Positions 18,001 to 26,046 of a DNA stretch of 57,855 nt are shown here, piece after piece (positions within the stretch are counted from its first letter, which is position 1; the number at the start of each line of letters is the position of its first letter). Both the position numbers and the translations under genes were made by a program. Below the pieces are notes generated by a model that saw only the letters and a list, made by a program, of their open reading frames with translations, had not been told where the DNA came from and searched no databases. The stretch comes from Variovorax paradoxus (GTDB lineage Bacteria; Pseudomonadota; Gammaproteobacteria; Burkholderiales; Burkholderiaceae_C): positions 1 through 57,855 of the forward strand of contig NZ_JAGGNU010000015.1 in assembly GCF_018614915.1 (NCBI RefSeq). The letters run 5' to 3'.

Positions 18001-18483
18001 GAAGATTCCGTCGCCCAGCGCCTGGGCAACATAGCCTTCGTAGCGGTACACGGCACTCATCATCAGGCGCAGTGCCGGATCGATCACCTGCTGCGCGACT
18101 TCCGGGTCCATGCCATCGAGCAGCGCCATCGAGCCCTTGATGTCCGCGAACAGCGCGGTGATGATCTTGCGCTCGCCGGCGTGCTTCGTGAGATGCGCTG
18201 CATGGCCAAGCCGGAATCGCTCAGCCAAATGCGCCGGAACGTACGGATCCACCGTGGCAGCCTCGGCCGACGCGCCGGTACGCGCAGCCTGCGAAGATTC
18301 AATGGTCGCTGCCGCAACGACCGCCGGCTTCGGAGTCAGCGGCGTTCCGCACTTTCGACAAAACCTGCTGGTTGCCGCATTCGCGGCATGGCATCCGCTG
18401 CAAATCAACTCGAGCTTGGCACCGCAATCCTGGCAAAAGCTGGCATCGGCCAGATTCTCACATTGGCAGAGGGGACACTGCAT
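15034..18483 (-). CDS. Zinc-ribbon class III cyclase with AAA ATPase and TPR domains
   Basis: An 1149-residue multidomain protein. The first 50 residues hold two zinc ribbons (CPLC/CQDCG and CSGC/CRKCG). A class III cyclase domain follows at about 105-285: ALFADIKGSMALLDGMD with the first metal Asp, ALGDGIFAFFGAP with the second, and VGIHTGEVVVRS. Next comes a STAND-like/AAA predicted ATPase at about 310-560, with Walker A GVIGEAGVGKSRL and Walker B LMVMEDLHWLD. The rest is a long TPR array. Proteins with this order are signalling integrators in Burkholderiales and rhizobia; their inputs are mostly unknown. The ATG is well placed directly before the zinc ribbon. Unlike the neighbouring cyclase at 8339, the metal-site motif GDG is intact, so cyclase activity is more likely. 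Confidence 0.88.
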   Translation of the reverse strand: MQCPLCQCENLADASFCQDCGAKLELICSGCHAANAATSRFCRKCGTPLTPKPAVVAAATIESSQAARTGASAEAATVDPYVPAHLAERFRLGHAAHLTKHAGERKIITALFADIKGSMALLDGMDPEVAQQVIDPALRLMMSAVYRYEGYVAQALGDGIFAFFGAPIAREDHARRALYAALSMQEQMKAYGARLLREKGLPAVQIRVGIHTGEVVVRSIPTDDRRADYVPIGHSTGLAARIEHVAAPGSVVVSESTHRLTEGYFEFRSLGSVPLKGVSANVNLFEVAGVGPLHTRLEVSASHGLARFVGRQNELERMQAMLQLAKAGEGQIIGVIGEAGVGKSRLCHEFKLLAKEGCLILECSSDSYGKAFPYLPLIDMLKSYLQIAPADDERRKLEKVTGRVLGLDRSLDDTIPFLLALLGVRDAAAPIDKMDPQIQRRRTFDAIQRLVLREAVNQPVLMVMEDLHWLDAESQSFLTMFGRAVEGARILLLVNYRPEYQPSWDAGTSHSQLRLKAFGREDAEALLIALLGTAPALAELKSLIVMKTQGNPFFLEEYVQTLFDHGVLLRRGEEIVLTRALATIEMPATVQGVLAARIDRLEPEHKAFLQMLAVLGNASPLRLIERVAQSSETQLQDMLDRLQSAEFIFERTVFPDVEYVFKHALTRETAYGELLADTRRILHSRVAQAMEAHFSDHLDDHCSELAHHYACSDNVPKAVDFLMRAGSQAMQRSAYATAIDHLSSSLTMLPGLSDPAGRDSRELQIQSMLGSAWMATRGFAVPEVAQAYERARELCQDTTASADLVRVLSGLGLLYINRGELRLARDIGEQLLGLAERRLETELFVSGHELLGLTLLRVGDLIDCRSHTELAVQRYEDVHDHALRDSLSRDPRVSCLAFGALALWLLGYPDQAVAGVAQAQRAAHAATPRHPFSLGYAMASSAWVHQFRGEASLALQAAEATTDFATEQGFPSWLVHGLIVQGWAEAELGNTESGFTHIEQALLAYKATGAKVWQPLFLLLQVQALSRAGQVAEGLESVTEALGLASEMGTYWWEAELFRVRGELLLALSTENAAEAQTCFERALSIARQQSAKSLELRTCVSMVRLARLHGGHAQALLELASVYEWFTEGFDAADLIEARELLGGAGQG

Positions 18484-18540
18484 TCGCGGCTCCCAGTGAT
18501 CTGGTGGCGCAAAAAGCCGAGAAACGACAATGCAGCACTG

Positions 18541-20121
18541 TCACACAGGACGATCGTAGGCGGGCAGGCCAAAAGACTCTTGTAAGACGGTTTCTGTGGA
18601 GCGCAATGCACCGTCTACCCAAGCTTGCTCGTCCGAATACGCTTCACCGCAGATGTAGACCTTGCCCTTGATCGGATTCTGCAGCCGCGCTGCGATGGCC
18701 TTGTCGTTCGCGCCGATGACCCAGGAGTGATCGCCGTCACCGAACTCTGGCGAGCCCCAACGTACATAGGTCGCCAACAGCGGATCCGGCAGCGCGTTGT
18801 CCCCGAAGAACTCGGCAAGCTGCCGCATCGCCTGCTCGACCACGAACGTGCCGGCCGGTGTTGTGTGCTTGGGTTGCGTCAATCCATCGATAGGCGCGAA
18901 GGGCTTGCCCATCTTCTGCAACTCCTCCCAATATGTGGTGCGATCGAAATCGCAGTAGATCGTCATCGACGCCGGCCCTTTGTCGTCATTGGTCGCAATG
19001 GGCCAATAGCAGTAGAACTGGGCCATCGGCAAGTCGGTGAAAGAACCGCCTGCGGCAATCTTGTAGCGGTCGAACCACCACCGCTCCTTGAAGTACAGGT
19101 TGATTTTCGTGAGCGGCATGGTGGTAACGCTGCGGATGTCAGCCATAAGCTGAACGTTGTCGCGCAACTCCGGACATTGCGAGGAAAGGAGCTCGAGCGG
19201 ACGACTGGGCAGCCCGAGGACGAGTTGCGGACAAAGAAAGTGCGTCGTCCATCCGTTGTCAGTATGGGCTCTCACGTTGATCAGGTTCTTGTCGGTGACG
19301 TCGATGTCAAAGGCATCGACGTGATGTCCCAGGAGAATCCTTCCTCCCATTTCCTTGATCTGCCGCGCAAGCGTATCCGACAGCGTTTCGTAGCCGGGCC
19401 GTAACGTCAGATAGTTGGGCAACTTGTCGAAGTCACCCATGGTCTGGAACCCGACGCCGGCGTTGACCCTTTGGTCATAGAACGCGAGGAACCCCATTGA
19501 GTCCTCGATCATCTGAAGGCATTCCTGAGAAAGACCGTAGTCGGCGAGCAATGCCCAGAAGCCCCATTCATACAAGGGCACACCACGATAGCGGAATTCG
19601 AGGCGAACCTTCTGCCAGTCCTCGGGAGTTTGCGGATACCACTGCTTCGGATCGACGCCGTTCTGTGTCAGCACCGTGTCGAAAACCTCTTGAAGAATCT
19701 TGTTCGGCTGGCGCTGCTTCTCCTGGTCACGCAGGAAGTAGCGGCTGCTCCAGAGGTCGGGATTGCCCGCCATGTCGCCAAAGGTGAAGCGGCGGCCACG
19801 CAGGTAGTAGATGTTGTTGTCGTCCCCCATGTTGAACGGCATGATGTCCTTGTCGAGCGACAGCGTCTTTAGCAGCCACATCAAGTTCTTCATGCTATCG
19901 ACAAAGCGCATGCCGCCTTCCTCGTTCTTGACTAAGGTGCCGTTAATGACGACGAGATCGGTATCCAACCGTCCGCCGGGGCGATCGAGCATTTCCAGGA
20001 TGACGATCTTCGTCATAGGCTTGTGCCTGAGCATCCGCCAAGCGAAGTACAGACCGGCCATGCCGGCGCCAACGACGACGATGTCTGGCTGAATTGCCTC
20101 TGTCGTATTCGATTCCGTCAT
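18541..20121 (-). CDS. Flavin-containing amine oxidase
   Basis: A 526-residue FAD-dependent oxidase. The dinucleotide-binding motif is VVVGAGMAGLYFAWRML, followed by the basic ILEMLDRPGGRLDT segment and the NEEGGMRF motif of the amine-oxidase (PF01593) family. Near the C-terminus, KVYICGEAYSDEQAWVDGAL is the FAD-contacting GE(x)S-type motif, in which the second position serves the flavin pyrophosphate. A GGAGG sequence lies just before ATG 20121. No signal peptide is seen, so the enzyme is cytoplasmic. The substrate (a primary amine, polyamine or amino acid) is not evident. It lies tail-to-head behind the large cyclase gene on the same strand with a 57-base gap, but co-transcription is uncertain. 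Confidence 0.85.
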   Translation of the reverse strand: MTESNTTEAIQPDIVVVGAGMAGLYFAWRMLRHKPMTKIVILEMLDRPGGRLDTDLVVINGTLVKNEEGGMRFVDSMKNLMWLLKTLSLDKDIMPFNMGDDNNIYYLRGRRFTFGDMAGNPDLWSSRYFLRDQEKQRQPNKILQEVFDTVLTQNGVDPKQWYPQTPEDWQKVRLEFRYRGVPLYEWGFWALLADYGLSQECLQMIEDSMGFLAFYDQRVNAGVGFQTMGDFDKLPNYLTLRPGYETLSDTLARQIKEMGGRILLGHHVDAFDIDVTDKNLINVRAHTDNGWTTHFLCPQLVLGLPSRPLELLSSQCPELRDNVQLMADIRSVTTMPLTKINLYFKERWWFDRYKIAAGGSFTDLPMAQFYCYWPIATNDDKGPASMTIYCDFDRTTYWEELQKMGKPFAPIDGLTQPKHTTPAGTFVVEQAMRQLAEFFGDNALPDPLLATYVRWGSPEFGDGDHSWVIGANDKAIAARLQNPIKGKVYICGEAYSDEQAWVDGALRSTETVLQESFGLPAYDRPV

Positions 20122-20544
20122 CTGTGCCTCCCGGACCTGTTTGCCGTAGTGGGGTATGCGTGACGCAGATCGTACGGCCAGGGCGACCAAAACGCGGACT
20201 TTCGCACTCTTGCGGACCAGATGTTACGAAATCGTACTTACATTCGACCGCTACGCAATTGTTCAGCAATGGCAATGGCTCCGGCAGCAAGTACCGTCAG
20301 CGATGCCGGCCGCAGGAGCTAGGTTTCGATGTCACAAACGGCAGGAGGCCGATGGCTGACTCGCCAGCCGATGAAGGCATGCATGAGCTTGCGCACCTCG
20401 GCGAACTGCTCGGGCCGTGCCTTACGCTCTCACGAAGGCGAGCCGCGCCTGGTGCGCCAGCCCATCGCGAACGATGTCTCGAGCATCATCGTCTGCGAAC
20501 TCGGTGGGGCGATCTACAGCCCCTTCAGTACCGCTTTTGAGGCC

Positions 20545-20890
20545 ACGGCGGCGAAGCCCAGCGCCACGAAGGGGCGCAAGATCGGCCTCACTTCCAAGGC
20601 CATGCAACGAGCGGTGAACATTGCCGAGCCGGACTACGGCACCTTTGCTCGACGACATGTTCTATCCGATGGCGCAGTGATTCCCGCCGACCGCTTTCTG
20701 CAGTTGAAGATCGAGGCCGAGCTTGCCTTTGTGCTCGCAAAGCCGCTGTCGGGGCCCGACTGCACGTTGTTCGATGTTCTTGATGCCACTGCCTATGTCG
20801 CGCCGGCGTTGGAAATTCTCGACGAGCGCATTCAGCGTGTAGACCCGCAGACCAAAGCGCACGCGCAACGTGTTCGATACGCTTGGCATA
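20545..20890 (+). pseudogene. Fragment of a fumarylacetoacetate-hydrolase-fold hydratase (HpaH/MhpD-like)
   Basis: The frame reads KGRKIGLTSKAMQRAVNIAE, then RFLQLKIEAELAFVLAKPL, then YVAPALEILDERIQ. These are the core of 2-oxo-hept-4-ene-1,7-dioate or 2-oxopent-4-enoate hydratases, with the E-A-E metal-binding segment. The frame breaks at about 20865, where NVFDTL continues in another frame, and homology soon ends. Both ends are missing. An additional cysteine-containing frame up to 20999 (VTCDKCPTA before a stop) belongs to something else that I do not recognise. Confidence 0.6.
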
Positions 20891-21117
20891 GGACCACCCA
20901 TTCGCACTTGTGCAGTGGGGCCAGTCAATGGGCGAAGGCGTGGATGTCGGCCAGTGCGGCGTGCTCGCCGAAGAACTGCGGGCAGGTTCAGAGTGCGTGA
21001 CCTGCGACAAGTGCCCAACGGCCTGAACCATGGGCCACGCCGACTGCGAAAAAAAAAATGGCGCGGAACTCCCTATGCAGGGGCCGATCTAATCATGGTG
21101 ATGCAACGGTGGACTCA

Positions 21118-21170
21118 GTGGCTCATCCCGCCACGGGAGCTTTGCTCCAAGGGGTTCGCCCCTTCCTCCC
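21118..21170 (+). ncRNA. Candidate structured RNA or attenuator-like hairpin series
   Basis: Three adjacent hairpins: GTGGC/GCCAC (21118-21134, 7-base loop), GGAGC-TTT-GCTCC (21136-21148) and AAGGGG-TTCG-CCCCTT (21149-21164, UUCG tetraloop). The second competes with an alternative CGGGAG/CTCCCG helix (21134-21139 with 21166-21171) that would enclose the tetraloop hairpin. A strong intrinsic terminator begins ten bases later. Mutually exclusive helices followed by a terminator fit a short regulatory RNA or attenuator. No known RNA family was recognised, and the upstream promoter is not obvious. Confidence 0.35.
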
Positions 21171-21180
21171 GCATCGCCTT

Positions 21181-21206
21181 GAAACCCGCTCTTTGTGGCG
21201 GGTTTC
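21181..21206 (+). terminator. Rho-independent terminator
   Basis: GAAACCCGC and GCGGGTTTC form a perfect 9-bp stem with an 8-base loop and end in TTTC-TTC. It follows the hairpin series at 21118-21170 and no intact protein gene, which supports a short RNA transcript ending here. The reverse strand is also stem-symmetric but lacks a better T tract. Confidence 0.6.
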
Positions 21207-21414
21207 TTCATGAGCCGCCAACATGTGCAGCGAGGTCGCGTAGTGCTGGGCGCGTCCCGCCGGCAACGAGCCGCCTATGTTTGTCATCCGAAGGCTTCGG
21301 CAACCAAGTGGACCGCCACGCCGCAATCATGATCGTGCGCAACTGCTTGTTCCGACTATCGCTGATGGTCTTGTCCGGCACTTTCGGCGGAGCGTCCTCC
21401 GGCTTCTTCGCCGA

Positions 21415-21492
21415 TCACGCCTTCAAGGGGCAGATCGAGAATGCTGGAAATTTCTTGCAGCCGACAGCCATGGCAATCGGGCAAAGCGTCAT
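21415..21492 (-). pseudogene. Small cysteine-rich protein, frameshifted
   Basis: ATG 21492 follows an excellent AAGGAGG site. The 25-codon frame reads MTLCPIAMAVGCKKFPAFSI and ends CPLKA-stop. Small proteins opening with TLCPIA, then GCKKCP and CPLK, and continuing with a Pro/Ala/Glu-rich tail occur in Burkholderiales. Here the tail (VIGEEAGGRSAES) is found in another frame, and the second Cys of the CKKCP motif is Phe. A single frameshift probably truncates it. The function of the family is unknown to me. Confidence 0.45.
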
Positions 21493-21503
21493 ATAGACCT
21501 CCT

Positions 21504-21650
21504 TCACGCGTCGCCGGCCGACATGGCGAGACGTTCGTCCAGTTGCTGGTCGCCAAATTCGTCCAGGTAGGCGTCGGTCGCGAGGTAGTAGCGCGTCGTG
21601 TCGCGCTTCACCACGCGTCGCACTTCTCCGCCCCGCGCAACCGGTGCGTT
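21504..21650 (-). pseudogene. C-terminal fragment of an unidentified protein
   Basis: The reverse frame reads VVKRDTTRYYLATDAYLDEF, then GDQQLDERLAMSAGDA before the stop at 21504, with codon usage like a real gene. Its stop lies inside the ribosome-binding region of the small cysteine-rich gene, so the two were probably an operon. No start is found; the upstream frame loses coding character. Confidence 0.35.
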
Positions 21651-21842
21651 ACCCAGCTCAACACATCGGCGCTATCACTTCCGTGAACCGATGTAGCACC
21701 CGGTGGAAAGATTGCGTATTGGCTGGGCCGTCGGATCCCCATGGGAGGAGAATCAGGTCATCGGTATCGGCAAGCGAACCCGCGCTAGTCAGCGATGGTG
21801 GCACGTCGCTTGCGTGCGAACAGAGAAGCAACAGGAGCGAGC

Positions 21843-22706
21843 ATGCAGATCCGCGTTGGTTTCGAAATGGCGTATCAGTTCCCACAACCGACGCCGATGA
21901 TCTTGGCATTGAGCGTCCACTATTCGCGTGCGTCCGATCTGGTACGGCCTGATTACCTCGTCACGAGTCCCTCGGTGCCTATCACCGCATACCGCGATCT
22001 GTTCGGCAACTGGTGCAGTCGCATCGTCGCGCCGCAGGGCCGCTTCATCCTCAGCACTGATGCGCTGGTCAACGACACCGGCGCGCCTGATGTCGTTGCT
22101 CCTTGGGCTGCGCAGACGCCGGTCGAACACCTCCCGGAATCGACGCTGGTCTACCTCGTTGGCAGCCGCTATTGCGAGACCGACCAGCTCTCCGAGATTG
22201 CGTGGCAGCGGTTCGGCTCGAGCCCGACCGGCTGGGCGCGCGTGCAGGCAATCTGCGATTTTGTGCACCGGCACATCGAGTTTGGCTACCAGCACGCGCG
22301 TCGAACGCGCACTGCCTTGGACGCCTATAACGAAGGCCACGGCGTGTGCCGTGACTACGCTCACCTGGCGATCGCGTTCTGCCGCTGCATGAACATACCC
22401 GCACGCTATTGCACCGGCTATCTTGGCGATGTTGGCACTGAGCCACCCTACGGGACAATGGACTTCGCGGGCTGGTTCGAGGCTTATCTCGGCGACCGCT
22501 GGTACACCTTCGACGCGCGCAACAACACACCGCGTATCGGCCGCGTGCTGATTGCACGCGGGCGCGACGCCTGCGATGTCGCGCTATCCACCACGTTCGG
22601 CCCGAACACGCTCGATGGCTTCAAGGTCTGGGCCGACGAAGTCGCAACCGGTCTCACTGGTGACGCCCAGGCAAAATCGGATCTGCGGTTGACCAATCGT
22701 TCATAG
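21843..22706 (+). CDS. Transglutaminase-like cysteine protease family protein
   Basis: A 287-residue protein with an N-terminal beta-rich domain (IRVGFEMAYQFPQPTPMIL) and a transglutaminase core. YNEGHGVCRDYAHLAIAFCR carries the catalytic Cys, GWFEAYLGDRWYTFDARNN has the catalytic Asp, and the catalytic His is expected just upstream in the FAGWFEAY region, where it is not clearly present. In many relatives the sequence is H-A-W-x-E; here it is F-A-G-W-F-E, so the His may be lost or shifted. An AGGAG site precedes ATG 21843. Such proteins are often peptidases or amidases next to circularly permuted ATP-grasp genes, but none are nearby. Intact gene in a region of debris. Confidence 0.8.
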   Translation: MQIRVGFEMAYQFPQPTPMILALSVHYSRASDLVRPDYLVTSPSVPITAYRDLFGNWCSRIVAPQGRFILSTDALVNDTGAPDVVAPWAAQTPVEHLPESTLVYLVGSRYCETDQLSEIAWQRFGSSPTGWARVQAICDFVHRHIEFGYQHARRTRTALDAYNEGHGVCRDYAHLAIAFCRCMNIPARYCTGYLGDVGTEPPYGTMDFAGWFEAYLGDRWYTFDARNNTPRIGRVLIARGRDACDVALSTTFGPNTLDGFKVWADEVATGLTGDAQAKSDLRLTNRS

Positions 22707-22844
22707 GGCGCGAACTGTCGTGCGGTATGGTGAGCGCCGAGGACATCGACATCGAGACAGTCGGCAGCGATGCCAGCGCGTCGGCGAGGCGCTGGCATCC
22801 CCAGCCCGATGCAGGCTAGCGGCGGCGTGCATCGGAGCCGCCTT

Positions 22845-23012
22845 CACGAAGCGCTGCGCAGCAGTGGCAGCACGCCCGAGGCACGCCAGGCCATGACGGA
22901 TCGCGGCGTGGAACCGGTCTTCGACACGCCAGCGCACTTTCAGGCGGAACTCGAGGCGGACCTCGCACGGTGGCGAGAGGTCACGCGAAAGGCCAAGATC
23001 AGCCTGGACTGA
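22845..23012 (+). pseudogene. C-terminal remnant of a Bug/TctC solute receptor
   Basis: The last 55 residues read EARQAMTDRGVEPVFDTPAH, then FQAELEADLARWREVTRKAK before the stop at 23012. This matches the conserved C-terminus of tripartite tricarboxylate transporter receptors (LxxxGxEPxxxTPxxFxxxxxxxxxxW). Nothing upstream belongs to the family, so the gene has been cut down to its end. Confidence 0.6.
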
Positions 23013-23128
23013 AGTCCGGCCGCCCTGGCGCTCTCGCGTTGGCGAGCTGCTTTGCCTTGGGTCTGCGATCGGGAACCAGCCCGGCGCGGCCATCGCCAGC
23101 TCGGTGATGGGCCGGCAGCCTCGTGGCG

Positions 23129-23440
23129 TCAGCTTACCCAGTCCAGCGCCCAGTAGTACGCGCCCACCAAAGGCAGGAACCAGGGCGGACCGAGATGGCG
23201 GGGAATGGCGCGCCACGCCGGTCCCCGCAGGGGGTTTGCCGCGGAATCGCCGTCCATGGCGCGAGCCATGTTCTGTCCCATGTACACCGACATCTGGGTC
23301 CCGCTGCCGCTGTAGCCCAGCGCGTAGTGCAGCCCTCTCGCTTCGCCTGCCCGCGGCAGACGGTCCGCGGTCATGTCGACGACGCCTCCCCAGCAATAGT
23401 CGATGCGGCTGTCGCGCAGCTGCGATGGTAGACGCTGCAA
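23129..23440 (-). pseudogene. C-terminal remnant of a DAO-family FAD oxidoreductase
   Basis: The reverse frame contains IDYCWGGVVDMTADRLPRAG and then LHYALGYSGSGTQMSVYMGQ, the FAD-isoalloxazine strand of PuuB-like or glycine-oxidase-like enzymes. A normal C-terminus follows (FLPLVGAYYWALDW). The FAD-binding GxGxxG N-terminus and most of the substrate domain are missing. About 100 of some 430 residues remain, possibly as part of a former polyamine or amino-acid pathway. Confidence 0.6.
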
Positions 23441-23620
23441 GCTCTTTTCGGGGCCGATGCTCGGCGTCCTCCCGCGAGCGGTATCAGGGTTTCAGATTGC
23501 CTCAGGTCAGACGGTTTCGTAGCACGGGACCGTCAAGGCCGCGAGTATCTGAGCGATCAAGGGGATGGCAGGTCGGGACATGGACGCTAGGACGCGCGGC
23601 GTGCGCCAAGCATGCCGCCG

Positions 23621-23890
23621 TCAAGGCTCCGCGGATCCATCATCTGCGGTATGGATCCGCTGGTGCCAACCGTCAATGAATGCCCGCACCTCGGCGCCCA
23701 GAACCTCAAGCGCGCTTCCGTCAGTGCTGCTGAAGTGAGGCTGGGCCACGGCTATACGGCACTTGTGCGTGCCGCCGTAGCTCAGGTCGGCGTGACCGGC
23801 GAGAGATCCGTCTGGCTTTTGGACATCGAGCTGAACGAGCACGGCCCAGCCCTCGTATTCGAAGCTGTGCGACCTTTTCTTTCTGTTCAT
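23621..23890 (-). CDS. Conserved small hypothetical protein
   Basis: An 89-residue protein starting at ATG 23890 with a GGGAGGGG site ten bases upstream. It reads HSFEYEGWAVLVQLDVQKPD, then GHADLSYGGTHKCRIAVAQP, then EVLGAEVRAFIDGWHQR. This looks like a small alpha/beta protein with a C-terminal helix, of a type seen as conserved hypotheticals in Burkholderiales. No domain with a known function is evident. It is intact while its neighbours are broken. Confidence 0.6.
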   Translation of the reverse strand: MNRKKRSHSFEYEGWAVLVQLDVQKPDGSLAGHADLSYGGTHKCRIAVAQPHFSSTDGSALEVLGAEVRAFIDGWHQRIHTADDGSAEP

Positions 23891-23978
23891 GGCCTGTCCC
23901 CTCCCTACGCGTGAATCCCCGAAGAATACCTTTGTACTATATTTTTTGGATCGCCCGAAGTGCCGGATAGGCGGTGCG

Positions 23979-24372
23979 ATGAACTCCGAGCCGCGGCCCT
24001 GCGACTTTGGCCTGCTCGAGCTCGAGGACGATGCGCACCTGCGGGCCTCCGCGCTTTATGGAAACACTTTGGCGGCGAACCGGCTCGAGAAGCCGCTTCG
24101 AGAGCTCGTGAAGATCAGGCTCTCGCAGATCAGCGGCTGCGCCTACTGCGTCGATCTGCACACTGGCGAGGCAGCCCCGCCCGGCGAGTCGGTCCGGCGA
24201 CTTATGGCGCCGGGACGTGGGCAGAAACCCCGTTCTTCACGGGGCGTGAACGCGAGGCTTTGACGTGGGCGGCGGCCCAGTTCAGCGAGCCTGAATTGGT
24301 GGAACTGACTTTTGCAAACAACGACCATCTACGCGTTGAACCGGTTTTGCGATCGGCTTCGGAATTCAGCCG
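23979..24372 (+). pseudogene. Frameshifted AhpD/carboxymuconolactone decarboxylase-family protein
   Basis: The first frame holds KPLRELVKIRLSQISGCAYC and then VDLHTGEA, the CxxC-xxxH redox motif of AhpD-like proteins (here CAYCVDLH). The sequence then shifts frame, giving AETPFFTGREREALTWAA and FSEPELVELTFA. It shifts again for the final helix, IYALNRF. With at least two indels the protein cannot be made. Intact relatives are about 150-160 residues alkylhydroperoxidase-like proteins. Confidence 0.65.
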
Positions 24373-24844
24373 TAGCAGGCGTCCATCCGCCAGGGATTCG
24401 GCCGCCCGTCGTGCCCCGCTCCTTCACAGGTCTGCGGCAGCGCTCTACCATGTATCGGCGCGCTCGACATGATCGGGCGTTTGCTACCACCCCAAGTGGG
24501 CGCGCCATTGACCAGACGAGCCGCCATTGCCCAATGCGTTCGATCTGCAGGCATTCAAACGGCACCGCCCTGGTGCCGTTTGTTTGAGGTCCTGGGACCC
24601 CGCGCAGACGATCGGGTTCATCGAGAGCGTCGGTTCGTGCGGGTGACCGCTCGTCGGCTCAAAAAGGAGTCCCCTGGGGTAGCTGATGGGTTCAAGAAAC
24701 CGCGCGTCCTGCATTGCCGCCACGCGCGCGCACGAGCCTCGGTGCCATGAAGATCACCGATTGTCGAATCACGCTTACAGACGAGGAGCCCCTCAGCCAC
24801 AAAGCTATCCATTCCTTCATACGCGGCGAACAGGAGAAACGCAG
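24373..24844. other. Intergenic stretch with a strong terminator
   Basis: About 470 bases without a supported gene. Short reverse frames around 24340-24560 have no recognisable product. The main feature is the terminator at 24556-24582. A ribosome binding site for the NmrA-type gene lies at the right edge. Confidence 0.5.
24556..24582 (+). terminator. Rho-independent terminator
   Basis: CAAACGGCACC and GGTGCCGTTTG form a perfect 11-bp stem with a GCCCT loop, followed by TTTG. The stem is symmetric enough to work in both directions. It would terminate the broken AhpD-like gene on the forward strand. Confidence 0.7.
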
Positions 24845-25705
24845 ATGTACGTCATCATGGGTGGAACAGGCCACGTCGGCTCGGCGACAGCGGCGGCGCT
24901 GCTTGCCCGCGGCGAACAGGTAACGATCATCACGCACGACGCGAGCCGCGCTGGTGCGTGGCTCAAGGAGGGTGCCGAGATCGTAGAGGCGAACGTCAAC
25001 GAGGTGGCGTCATTGCGCGCTGCATTCCGGCGCGGTAGCCGTGCCTTGCTGCTCAACCCACCCGCCGATACGTCCGTGGACACCGATGCGGTCGAGAGAC
25101 GAACGGTCGCGAGCATCCTTTCCGCTCTGGACGGGTCGGAGCTGGAGAAGGTCGTCGCGGTATCGACCGGTGGCGCACAGCCCGGCGATCGCATCGGCGA
25201 CCTCAACGTCCTGTGGGAACTCGAAGAAGGGCTGCGCCGACAACCGATCCCGGCGGCGATCAACCGCGGGGCGTACTACATGAGTAACTGGGACGGCCAG
25301 CTTCACTCTATTCGCAAGACCGGAAGGCTGCAGACGATGTACCCCGCCGACCTGCCTATTCCGATGGTCGCGCCGCTCGACCTGGGCGAGATCGCAGCGC
25401 AGAGACTGGTGTCCACGGTTGACGACGCTGGCATCCGATATGTGGAGGGTCCTCGACGCTATTCCTCGGCGGACGTGGCGAAGGCCTTCACGCAAGCGCT
25501 CGGCGTGCCCGTGGGCGTTGAGGTCACCCCGCGCGGCAAGTGGAAAGAGGCGTTCCAGGGCCTCGGCTTCTCCGAGGCTGCTGCGGACTCCTATGCGCGC
25601 ATGACAGCGGCTTGCCTTGAGGGCGGCTTCGACACGCCTGAGGACGCGCTGCGGGGCGCGACGACGCTCGAGACCTATACCAGCGACCTGCTTGCGAGAT
25701 CCTGA
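24845..25705 (+). CDS. NmrA-type NAD(P)-binding protein
   Basis: A 286-residue Rossmann-fold protein. The nucleotide-binding motif MYVIMGGTGHVGSATAAALL opens the protein, followed by TIITHDASRAGAW (the segment that chooses NADP) and ALLLNPPADTSVDTDAVERR. Atypical short-chain dehydrogenases of the NmrA/HSCARG type act as redox sensors or NAD(P)H:quinone or azo reductases. The usual YxxxK catalytic pair of classical SDRs is not evident, in line with the family. A well-spaced AGGAG precedes ATG 24845. It is monocistronic, flanked by terminator-containing and decayed sequence. Confidence 0.82.
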   Translation: MYVIMGGTGHVGSATAAALLARGEQVTIITHDASRAGAWLKEGAEIVEANVNEVASLRAAFRRGSRALLLNPPADTSVDTDAVERRTVASILSALDGSELEKVVAVSTGGAQPGDRIGDLNVLWELEEGLRRQPIPAAINRGAYYMSNWDGQLHSIRKTGRLQTMYPADLPIPMVAPLDLGEIAAQRLVSTVDDAGIRYVEGPRRYSSADVAKAFTQALGVPVGVEVTPRGKWKEAFQGLGFSEAAADSYARMTAACLEGGFDTPEDALRGATTLETYTSDLLARS

Positions 25706-25757
25706 GGGCTGCCCGCTTTCGACAGCGCGCGGCCAGGGGCCGACGTTACTGTTGGTC

Positions 25758-25979
25758 CTATCGTTGCAACCATCCCGGGACCAGGTACTGACCACCGGTG
25801 GCCAGCCCCTTCAGCACGGCCGCACTGGCCATTGCTCGCGGATCCGTGCCGATGGGCGCCACCGCATACCTGTGCAGCAGCCAGTAGGTGACTGCAGCGC
25901 CGGCGACACCGACCCACCACGGCAGCATCGCCAGCACATCAACTACGTCCGCGGCACCGCCAGACCTCTTTCGTCCCAC
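25758..25979 (-). pseudogene. N-terminal remnant of an Mrr-like membrane-anchored restriction endonuclease protein
   Basis: GTG 25979 with AAGGA upstream starts a 73-residue frame: RKRSGGAADVVDVLAMLPWW, then VGVAGAAVTYWLLHRYAV, then a second hydrophobic stretch GLATGGQYLVPGWLQ before an early stop. Proteins with two N-terminal membrane helices in this style precede an Mrr-type nuclease and zinc-ribbon module in proteobacteria. Those parts are missing here, so only the membrane anchor is left. The assignment is by recalled similarity. Confidence 0.45.
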
Positions 25980-26046
25980 GTGAATTCCTTCATGCGCCTC
26001 GGGGAGGTTCCGCCCAACGTCAAGGCGCGTGACTTTTGCCACGCAG

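Noticed and set aside
21118..21206. A tRNA gene ending in the GAAACCCGC hairpin.
   Set aside because: The hairpins do not fold into a cloverleaf: no acceptor stem, no anticodon arm and no GTTCRANNC T-loop at the right distance.
24480..24582. A possible tRNA or small RNA upstream of the 11-bp-stem terminator.
   Set aside because: No cloverleaf or other clear fold could be drawn from the preceding 100 bases.
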